Positions 42,189 through 48,921 of a DNA stretch of 64,000 bases are shown here, in pieces; position 1 is the stretch's first letter; the number at the start of each line of letters is the position of its first letter. The notes beneath the pieces were generated by a model. That model searched no databases. It saw only the letters and a list, made by a program, of their open reading frames with translations, and was not told the origin of the DNA. The stretch comes from JAJEAO01 sp963667635 (GTDB lineage Bacteria; Acidobacteriota; Vicinamibacteria; Marinacidobacterales; Marinacidobacteraceae), in contig OZ246946.1 of assembly GCA_965232015.1 (NCBI GenBank), positions 930,001 through 994,000 of the forward strand, in the 5' to 3' direction. A program made the position numbers and the translations under genes.

Positions 42189-42847
42189 CCGAACTGCTCC
42201 TTCAGCGTCTGCAAGTAGTTCCTCGGAACATCGCCAGCGCCGGCCGCTTTCGTCGGGCAGCGTGACTTCATCATGGCCTCCTCCAGCATGGTGCGGAGGT
42301 GGGGCCACGACAGGGTATGGAAGGCGCGTTGGCAGCGCGGCGTCTTTGCCGTGTACGGCTTCCGGCCGTCCGGAGTCAGAAACAGAAACAGCGGCCCGTT
42401 CTCTTTCCTGAAGTTCTTGTAGAGGTCCTGGCACTGGTTCGGCTGCTCGGATGCGTCCACCTTGTTCTCTATGATCAGCGTGAAGTCCCGTCCCCAAACG
42501 ACAAGGTCCGCCTCCCGGTCATTCCGCCACACCGAGAACTCCACCCGCCTGACTTCCAGCGCACCAGGCACCGGCTTCCCCATGCAATGTCCGACCAGGC
42601 GTTCGACGAGCCCACACCCCAGGCCGTGGCGGGCCGTGGGCGTCAGGAGCCACTTGAGCATGCGCGAGTGCCTGTTCTCGTCTCGCGCGAGACCCACGAT
42701 CGCGAAGAAATCCGCTGGCCCGGTGAGCCACCGGCCGGCGGCGACGAGCTGGTCGTGCTTGCGGCGCATCGCCGCCATCGCCCCACGCCACTCGCAAAGG
42801 AGCCGCCTCTTCCGGCGCGCCGTGATCTCGTCCCACTCGTGCTCCAT
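42185..42847 (-). CDS. PD-(D/E)XK-superfamily nuclease
   Basis: The 220-aa protein starts at ATG 42847 (GTG 42907 would add 20 residues). The core motif is NDREADLVVWGRDFTLIIENKV, that is, D then E-x-K as IENKV, followed by QCQDLYKNF, matching the PDDEXK_4-like nuclease pattern. Upstream FFAIVGLARDENRHSRMLKWLL is also typical of that family. It may cut DNA. With its overlapping partner it could form a small defence or toxin-like unit. Confidence 0.78.
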   Translation of the reverse strand: MEHEWDEITARRKRRLLCEWRGAMAAMRRKHDQLVAAGRWLTGPADFFAIVGLARDENRHSRMLKWLLTPTARHGLGCGLVERLVGHCMGKPVPGALEVRRVEFSVWRNDREADLVVWGRDFTLIIENKVDASEQPNQCQDLYKNFRKENGPLFLFLTPDGRKPYTAKTPRCQRAFHTLSWPHLRTMLEEAMMKSRCPTKAAGAGDVPRNYLQTLKEQFG

Positions 42848-43093
42848 CGCTCGGAAGTGCGCCTCGGATGAGGAAAGCGGATCACTCGGCGCGACGAGAG
42901 GGGACACGCCCCGAGGGTACCGGTCCTTTCGACCCCGCCGGCCGGCCCCGATCGGCAGGAATGGCGGAGACCGCCGCACGGGTCGGCGTCCGGCCCGATC
43001 CGGGCGCGTGTTCCGTGGCCGGTTCAGCGGTCGAGGAGGCACAATCCACCCCGTGCAGCCGGGTGCGATCTGGACGATGAGGATTGCCATCTC

Positions 43094-43607
43094 GTGACCC
43101 GGGTTCCGCCGTTTCCCAGGAATTGCCGGGCCCCTACCGGGAGAACCGGCGGAGTCCGGGGCGCCGGCGGGCGTCGTCTGCTGCTCGTCTCCTGCGTGAA
43201 GGCGAAGCGTCCGACGGCGGCGCCGGCGAAGGATCTCTACATGTCGGCCTGGTTCCGCAAAGCCCGCGCGTTCGTGGAGCGGACCGGCGCTCCCTGGCGG
43301 ATCCTCTCCGCCCGGCACGGCGTGGGTCCACCCGGGGGAAGTGATCGCCCCGTACGACCAGACGCTCCTCCGGATGCGCGTCGGAGAACGGTGCGAGTGG
43401 GCCGAGCGCGTCCTCGTCCAGCTCGACCCCCTTCTCGACGCAGGGGACGAGACCGTCTTCCTGGCGGGCCTCCGGTACCGGGAGTTCCTCGAGGCGCCGC
43501 TCCGCGAGCGCGGCGTTCGGGTTTCGATTCCCATGGCCGGCCTGCCCATCGGCCGGCAGCTCAGGTGGCTGAACCGGCAGGCAGCCGACGCCTCCACACG
43601 GCGATGA
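43094..43607 (+). pseudogene. DUF6884-like gene with a single-base frameshift
   Basis: The first frame (from GTG 43094) carries LLLVSCVKAKRPTAAPAKDL, YMSAWFRKARAFVER and WRILSARHGV. The second frame resumes with IAPYDQTLLRMRVGER, then FLAGLRYREFLEAPL and PMAGLPIGRQLRWLN, the conserved second half of DUF6884. The join lies near 43321-43330, where removing one G from GTGGGTCC gives HGVVHPGEVIAPYDQT. A dispersed intergenic repeat (43121-43168) falls within the first codons, so the true start is unclear. It is a frameshifted gene or a sequencing error. Confidence 0.72.
43121..43168. repeat. Dispersed intergenic repeat, copy D
   Basis: This copy is AATTGCCGGGCCCCTACCGG followed by GAGAACCGGCGGAGTCCGGG. 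It matches the reverse complement of 16448-16480 almost exactly and 37104-37144 closely. It lies at the 5' edge of the DUF6884-like gene. Confidence 0.7.
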
Positions 43608-44734
43608 TTCCTCGATCCATCCGGAGGAGCCACATCGAGGCGGCGCTCCCGCGAATCCGGCGTGAAGGCGCGCCCCCGCAGAGGCGGAGCCGCGGCTACT
43701 GTCTCGTCGAAGGGGGCGTCCACTTCCCCCCGAAGGTTGTCATCTCCCTGGCGCACGACATCGCCGAGGGGAAGCCGCTTGCTTCGGACGCCTTCCGCGG
43801 AGGGGCGCAGTCCAACCGCTTTCTCGAGGAGCGCGGATTCGAGGTCGTGGCCTGCGGGTGTGGTGGGGCCAGCGCTCGACCGCGCGAAGGAGTGGTTCCT
43901 CCTCGCCCACGTCGAAGGTCTCGGATTTCACCCCCGCCGGGTCGGTCCAAGAGATCTCTGGTCGCACCGATCGGGCGGCAGGCGCCACGTCGCCGGAGCG
44001 ATCGGATGCCGCATGCGACGCCGGACCGGCTCGCCGCCACGCAGCGCTTCTACCAACTCCTCGACCGCCTGGCCGCAAGGACCGGCGGGCCGCGCCGCCT
44101 GGAGGAGTGCCGCGGTCGGATGGGCTGGCCGAGCCGCGGCGTTTACTTTTTCTTCGAGCCGGGCGAGGAGCGCTCCAGATCCGGTGCCGGACCGCGGGTC
44201 GTTCGCGTTGGAACGCACGCCCTGGCGGCCAGGACCAGGAGCACGCTCTGGGGTCGGTTGCGGTCCCACCGCGGGACACGGAGCCCGCCGGGAGGGAGCC
44301 ATCGGTCGTCCATCTTCCGCGGGCTCGTCGGCGAGGCGCTCGCGCTCAGAGACGGTGTTGATCCGCCTCCATCCTGGCGTCGTCCCGGTACCTCCACGGC
44401 AGAGGGAAAGGCGTGGCTGCGGGATCCCGAAGTGCGACGGGCGGAGCGGATTCTCGAGGAACAGGTCAGCAAGACGATCGGCGCGATGCCGTTTCTGTGG
44501 CTCGGTGTGACGGATGAACCGGGACCGGGCAGCGACCGCGGCCGGATCGAGCGCAACGCGATCGCCCTTCTGAGCGGCTATCGCGCGCCGGCTCCGGATC
44601 CGCCATCCGATGGCTGGCTCGGCCTCTCCAGTGGCCGTCCGAAGGTCCGGCGCTCGGGGCTCTGGAACCAGAACCATGTGGGCGAGGCGTTCGCCCCGGG
44701 ATTCCTTGATGCCATGGCGGCGATGATCCGATGA
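43604..44734 (+). CDS. ScoMcrA-like head domain joined to a GIY-YIG-like nuclease domain
   Basis: ATG 43604 overlaps the DUF6884 stop. Residues 1-88 (SHIEAALPRIRREGAPPQRR, VHFPPKVVISLAHDIA, FRGGAQSNRFLEERGFEVV, CGCGG) match the N-terminal head of ScoMcrA-type restriction proteins. Residues 89-134 look like low-complexity out-of-frame sequence. From ATG 44006 a second module reads GVYFFFEPGE, VVRVGTHAL, LWGRLRSHRG, HRSSIFRGLVGEAL and RIERNAIALLSGY, fitting a GIY-YIG fold with R, H and E in the right order. It may be one fused protein or a truncated head gene followed by an independent nuclease starting at 44006. Confidence 0.68.
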   Translation: MIPRSIRRSHIEAALPRIRREGAPPQRRSRGYCLVEGGVHFPPKVVISLAHDIAEGKPLASDAFRGGAQSNRFLEERGFEVVACGCGGASARPREGVVPPRPRRRSRISPPPGRSKRSLVAPIGRQAPRRRSDRMPHATPDRLAATQRFYQLLDRLAARTGGPRRLEECRGRMGWPSRGVYFFFEPGEERSRSGAGPRVVRVGTHALAARTRSTLWGRLRSHRGTRSPPGGSHRSSIFRGLVGEALALRDGVDPPPSWRRPGTSTAEGKAWLRDPEVRRAERILEEQVSKTIGAMPFLWLGVTDEPGPGSDRGRIERNAIALLSGYRAPAPDPPSDGWLGLSSGRPKVRRSGLWNQNHVGEAFAPGFLDAMAAMIR

Positions 44735-44767
44735 TCGCCTAGATGTCCTCGGTCATTGGCCTGCGCC

Positions 44768-45141
44768 TCAGGACAAAAGCAGCCACATCACGAGGAGCCC
44801 GGCGGAGCCCAGGAGATACCACTTGTAGACCGTCACCCAGCCCTCTTCCGGCGGATAAGTGGCCAAGCACACATCCACCTGCGTTTCGTAGATTCGGGTG
44901 CAGTCCTGCCCGTCGGCGTCCTGGCACTCCCGGAGCGCCGTTTCCGCCTGTCTCAGGCACCGGTTGCGTAGCAGGTCGTCATTCTGAGCGCCCGCCGAAG
45001 GGGGCAGGGCGCGTACGCCTGGGGCCGCAATGTGTGCCTCCAGTGACGCGCGGATGTCAAGAGCTGGCGACGCAAGCGCCGTCCCGGCGACTACCCCCCC
45101 CCAATGAGGGCAAACGTGATCGTGAAGAGAAAACGTGTCAA
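44768..45141 (-). pseudogene. Small secreted/membrane protein, frame controlled by a G9 tract (possible phase variation)
   Basis: A near-perfect Shine-Dalgarno AGGAGGT (minus strand, 45154-45148) sits six bases before TTG 45141, which opens a signal peptide TRFLFTITFALIGG. That frame hits TAG straight after a run of nine G (45102-45094). With ten G the signal peptide would join the long downstream frame VVAGTALASPALDIRASLE, which carries four Cys (NRCLRQAE, LRECQD, DCTRIYE, DVCLATY) and a C-terminal helix YLLGSAGLLVMWLLLS. So G9 is OFF and G10 is ON, unless the tract length is a sequencing error. Function unknown. Confidence 0.6.
45094..45102 (-). repeat. Homopolymeric G9 tract
   Basis: Nine G on the coding (minus) strand, placed within the signal peptide coding region. 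The tract is the longest mononucleotide run I noticed in the window and decides the reading frame of the gene around it. Confidence 0.85.
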
Positions 45142-45195
45142 TTCGGACCTCCTCGGTCAATGTCCTCTGTAACTATCCCCAGCGCCGATCCGCGT

Positions 45196-46339
45196 GTCAA
45201 GTGCATGTACGGGCCCACCCTTGTTGACAGAGGGGGATGTCGGGTGGGGGTGGGGGCTTCGCGAGCCGAGAGCGCCGGGGTGAAGTGCGTCGGGAGCCGG
45301 CAACAAGGGCGGAGGCGGGAGTGTCGGGTGGTGGCGGCGGCGGCGGCCGATAGAGGGGCCGGTCCTCGCGGGGCTCGGCTTCTCTGGCGAGGACGGCCAA
45401 CGGGACCTCGCCGTCGAGCGCCTGATGGGGCCGTTCGGCGTTGTACCAGAGCAGCCAGTCGGCGAGACGGCGGTTGAACTCGGCGAGGCCGTCCTCGCCA
45501 GCCCACAGGAGGTCTTCGTGGAAGTCCACGAAGTCCTCCTGGAGGGTGCGGTTGAAGCGCTCGACGTGGGCGTTCATCTTGGGGGTCTTCGGGTAGGTGA
45601 ACATCCGTCCGAGGCCGAGCTTCTCGACGCGCTTCCGGAACAGTCCCTCGAACTCGGAGCCGTTGTCGGAGAGGATCTGCTCGACCTGGGCGGGGAAGAT
45701 GTCGAGGACGACATCGAGGAAGGCGCTGGACCAGCCGGCGCCGAGGCCGGGGGAAGCGACGGCCATGGCGAAGCGGGAGCGCACGTCGATGGCGGCGAAG
45801 AGATAGCGCCGGATCCCGGTATCGATGCGGTGGACGGTGTCGACGGCGATCAGCTCGCCGGGGCGCTTGGGACGGTAGCCCTTGGGTTTACGCGGCTTCG
45901 GAGGTCGGGAGCGCTTCTTGCGGCCGCGGTTGTCGAGGCGGGGCGGGATCATCCGCATTCCTCCGGCGCGGGCGATGAGGCGGCCGATGGTGACGACCGC
46001 GGGGCAGACGAGGCCGCGTTCCTGGCAGAAGCGGGTGAGGAGGGGGTGGATCTTCCGCTTCCCGAGGTTGGGGTGGTCAGTCCGGAGCCGTCGGATCTCC
46101 TCGACGATCTCGGGGGGCCAGCGACTGGGAGGTCGGCGCCGAGGCTTGCGCGGCTGGATCTCGAGGGCGTCGGGTCCTGCGTCCCTCAACAAGGCCTTCC
46201 AGCGGTAGATGGTGCGCGCGGTGACTCCGGCGTGATCGGCGGCGGCGGCGATCCCGTGCCGGTCGGCGAACTGGATCGCCTTGAGGCGTCGCTTCGCTAC
46301 GTCGGACATGCCTTTGCACCTCGCGGCCCGGGTGGCGAC
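45196..46339 (-). mobile_element. Insertion sequence with rve-type transposase (IS481-like)
   Basis: The element holds one helix-turn-helix/DDE transposase. The left edge is taken as the conserved stretch 45196-45237 (with TGTACGGGCCCACCCTTGTT), which recurs alone at 59624-59667 and overlaps the transposase stop region. I could not find its inverted partner at the right end, where the element abuts a fragment of another transposase, so the right boundary near 46340 is approximate. Confidence 0.7.
45197..46309 (-). CDS. DDE transposase with integrase core (rve)
   Basis: The 370-aa transposase starts at ATG 46309. A helix-turn-helix (HGIAAAADHAGVTARTIYRW) leads to a basic linker. The rve core has D in LIAVDTVHRID, D in ILSDNGSEFEG and E in NAHVERFNRTLQEDF, with WYNAERPHQALDG after it, which matches IS481/IS3-type enzymes. 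The Pro-rich C terminus is extended (RPPPPPPPD) and ends in residues encoded by the element's own terminal sequence (CQQGWARTC). It looks intact. Confidence 0.88.
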   Translation of the reverse strand: MSDVAKRRLKAIQFADRHGIAAAADHAGVTARTIYRWKALLRDAGPDALEIQPRKPRRRPPSRWPPEIVEEIRRLRTDHPNLGKRKIHPLLTRFCQERGLVCPAVVTIGRLIARAGGMRMIPPRLDNRGRKKRSRPPKPRKPKGYRPKRPGELIAVDTVHRIDTGIRRYLFAAIDVRSRFAMAVASPGLGAGWSSAFLDVVLDIFPAQVEQILSDNGSEFEGLFRKRVEKLGLGRMFTYPKTPKMNAHVERFNRTLQEDFVDFHEDLLWAGEDGLAEFNRRLADWLLWYNAERPHQALDGEVPLAVLAREAEPREDRPLYRPPPPPPPDTPASALVAGSRRTSPRRSRLAKPPPPPDIPLCQQGWARTCT

Positions 46340-46697
46340 GCGGAGCCAGCGGCCGGGCAATGCGAAACCGCCTCTCGAACCACCGCGGCCCCACCCCGAA
46401 CAGATCCTTCTCATACCGCCGCACCAGCCGGCACAGCCCCGCATCCGCCTCCAGCCGCTCCATGTCCTCCACCCGATCCAGCCCCAGCACATTCAACAGC
46501 GCCACCGCCAGCATCTGCTGCCCTTCCAGCCAACCCTGTCTGGTGAACAGCTCGACCCCGACCGGACCCGGCAGAACCCTCCTGGCCGCCAGCATGTCGA
46601 GCAGCAGGACCACTCCCGCGCTCGCCGTCACCGGCGCTCCCATCTCCTGCAACACGACCTCGACCGGCGCTCTCCGACCCTTCTTCCGCTTCGCCAT
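46340..46697 (-). pseudogene. N-terminal fragment of a second transposase (possibly IS1380-like)
   Basis: ATG 46697 opens a frame MAKRKKGRRAPVEVVLQEMG, then LFTRQGWLEGQQMLAVALLN, VEDMERLEADAGLCRLVRRY and WFERRFR. After residue 112 the frame degenerates at the junction with the neighbouring insertion sequence. The ERLEADxGLCRLVRR block resembles the N terminus of IS1380-type transposases as I recall them; the catalytic part is absent. It is therefore a remnant, probably cut when the other element inserted. Confidence 0.65.
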
Positions 46698-46983
46698 CCC
46701 CGCACCTCACAGGTGAACCCGGAGCCAGCTCCTGGAGCGCATTACTCACACAATATCATAGACTTAGATACAACTCAACTAACTTGCTCGCGGATCGGGG
46801 AGATACCCCGAGATACCACCTTCTATTCCCCCCTGCTTCGCGGTTGGGCGTATGGAGGACTGGATCGGCTGAGCGCTGCCGCGCCCCCAGCCGCAGCGCA
46901 TTCCCGTGGGGGCTCTGTGATGGGCGGGGCCGCGACGGGCTGCTCTTTGTCGGTGCGGCGGCGGGGGAGGCACAATCCGCATC
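46698..46983. other. Intergenic region with an AT-rich patch, edge of the mobile-element remnant
   Basis: No gene is seen. Bases 46739-46790 are strikingly AT-rich for this window (for example CACAATATCATAGACTTAGA) and probably mark the outer end or target of the older transposon. The rest is GC-rich and should contain the promoter of the gamma-glutamyltransferase gene. Confidence 0.5.
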
Positions 46984-48921
46984 ATGAAGCGTGTGTTCTC
47001 CCCGTTCCGGGCTCTTTTCGTCCTGGTCCTCTTGACGGCGGCGCTGGCCATCGCGGTCGCCGCCGCCGCGCGGCCGCAGAAGCCGGTGCTCCACGGCCGC
47101 CACTGGATGGCCATCACCGGCAAACCCCTCGGCGCGACCGCCGGAGCGATCATCTTCCAGCAGGGCGGGAACGCAGTGGACGCCGCCTGCGCCATGCTCG
47201 GCGCGACCGCCACGATGTTCGACGCCCTGAGCTGGGGGGGCGAGACCCAGGCGCTCATCTGGCACCCCGAGCAGAAGAAGGTCATCGGGATCAACGCGCT
47301 CGGCATGGCCCCCACCGGGGCGACGCCCGAGTTCTTCCGCTCGCAGGGGATGGACTATCCGCCGTCGGTGGGGCCGCTCGCCGCGGTCACGCCGGGGACT
47401 CCCGGCGGGCTCCTGACCATGCTGGCCGAGTACGGGACGATGAGCCTCGCCCAGGTTCTCGCTCCCGCCATGCAGATGGCCGAGGGCTACCCGATCGAGG
47501 CCGCCACCGCGCGCGGCATCCAGCGCGGCGCCGACCGGATCGCCGAATGGCCCTACTCGCGACGGACCCTGCTCCCGCACCGTGACGAGCGGTCGGCGTC
47601 GTCCGGTCCCCAGGACGAGACCGGGAACTACTGGGATCGGGAGGACGACTCCACCCGCGAGTTCGACGCCGGCGGCCCGCTGCCGGGTGAGGTCTTCCGT
47701 CAGCCCGAGCTGGCCGCGACGCTCCAGAAGCTGGTGGACGCCGAAGCCGAGGCGCTCGCCGGCGGCAAGGGCCGGAAGGAAGCCATCTACGCCGCCTACG
47801 ACCGGTTCTACAAGGGCGACATCGCCGAGGAGTTCGCCCGCGGCGTCCAGGAGCAGGGCGGGCTGATCACGACCGAGGACCTCGCCAACTGGCGCGTCGA
47901 GATCGAGGAGCCGGTCTCGACGAACTACAAGGGCGTCGAGGTGTACAAGCTGACCCACTGGGTTCAGGGGCCGGTGCTGCTCCAGGCGCTCAACATCGCC
48001 GAGCAGTTCGACCTGAAGTCCATGGGCTACAACAGCACCCGCTACATCCACACGCTCTACCAGACGATCAGCCTCGCCTTCGCCGATCGCGACTTCTACT
48101 ACGGCGACCCCTACTTCCCGCCCGAGGAGCCCATCCGCGGCCTCCTCTCCAAGGATTACGCGAAGGAGCGGGCCGCGACGATCCGGCTCGATCGGAACGA
48201 TCCGAACATCGCCCCCGGCGATCCCTACCCGTTCCAGGGCGGCGAGAACCCGTTCTCCCGGTACCTCGAAAACTTCCACGGGGGCACCCGGACCCCGACG
48301 ACCGAGGAGGAGCGGCAGGAGTTCCTCGACGGCTTCCTTGCCGGGACCACTTCGATCCAGGCGGCCGACGCCTCCGGGTGGGTCGTCTCGGTGACCCCGA
48401 GCGGCGGGTGGCTGCCCGCGGTCCTCGCCGGCGAGACCGGGATCGGGCTCAGCCAGCGGATGCAGAGCTTCGTCCTCGATCCGGCGATGAACCCCTACAA
48501 CGTGCTCGAGCCGGGGAAACGTCCACGCGCCACCCTGACTCCGAGCCTCGCGCTCAAGGACGGCGAACCCTTCCTCTCGTTCGCGGTCCAGGGAGGCGAC
48601 GGCCAGGATCAGAACCTGCTGCAGTTCTTCCTGAACGTGGTCGAATTCGGCATGAACGTCCAGGAAGCCGCTGAGGCCGCCAACTTCAACAGCTACCAGA
48701 TGCGGAGTTCCTTCGGCGCCCACGAATCGGAGGCGGGGGCGATCCTGCTGAACGACGGGGTGCCGGACTGGGTCCGCGAGGAACTGGCGGGTATGGGCTA
48801 CTCCCTCCGCTTCGCTCCGCGAACTTCGGGGCCGATCAACGCCATCTGGTTCGACCGGGAGCACGGCACGTTCTGGGGTGGTTCGAGCCAGCACGGCGAG
48901 GACTACGGGGTGGCGTGGTGA
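46984..48921 (+). CDS. Secreted gamma-glutamyltransferase-family protein
   Basis: The 645-aa N-terminal-nucleophile hydrolase has a signal peptide (LFVLVLLTAALAIAVAAAA). Proteins of this family cleave themselves before a Thr; here the likely nucleophile is T455 in AGTTSIQAADASG. GGNAVDAACAMLGA, GIQRGADRIAEWP and the C-terminal region resemble the GgtA/cephalosporin acylase-like branch more than E. coli Ggt: the usual TTHxSVVD reads TTSIQAAD. It probably breaks gamma-glutamyl compounds in the periplasm. Its TGA overlaps the next GTG. Confidence 0.88.
   Translation: MKRVFSPFRALFVLVLLTAALAIAVAAAARPQKPVLHGRHWMAITGKPLGATAGAIIFQQGGNAVDAACAMLGATATMFDALSWGGETQALIWHPEQKKVIGINALGMAPTGATPEFFRSQGMDYPPSVGPLAAVTPGTPGGLLTMLAEYGTMSLAQVLAPAMQMAEGYPIEAATARGIQRGADRIAEWPYSRRTLLPHRDERSASSGPQDETGNYWDREDDSTREFDAGGPLPGEVFRQPELAATLQKLVDAEAEALAGGKGRKEAIYAAYDRFYKGDIAEEFARGVQEQGGLITTEDLANWRVEIEEPVSTNYKGVEVYKLTHWVQGPVLLQALNIAEQFDLKSMGYNSTRYIHTLYQTISLAFADRDFYYGDPYFPPEEPIRGLLSKDYAKERAATIRLDRNDPNIAPGDPYPFQGGENPFSRYLENFHGGTRTPTTEEERQEFLDGFLAGTTSIQAADASGWVVSVTPSGGWLPAVLAGETGIGLSQRMQSFVLDPAMNPYNVLEPGKRPRATLTPSLALKDGEPFLSFAVQGGDGQDQNLLQFFLNVVEFGMNVQEAAEAANFNSYQMRSSFGAHESEAGAILLNDGVPDWVREELAGMGYSLRFAPRTSGPINAIWFDREHGTFWGGSSQHGEDYGVAW

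Noticed and set aside
46077..46339. Continuation of the second transposase past residue 112.
   Set aside because: The frame turns into Arg/Pro-rich sequence antisense-like to the intact transposase start, so it is a shadow of the neighbouring gene.
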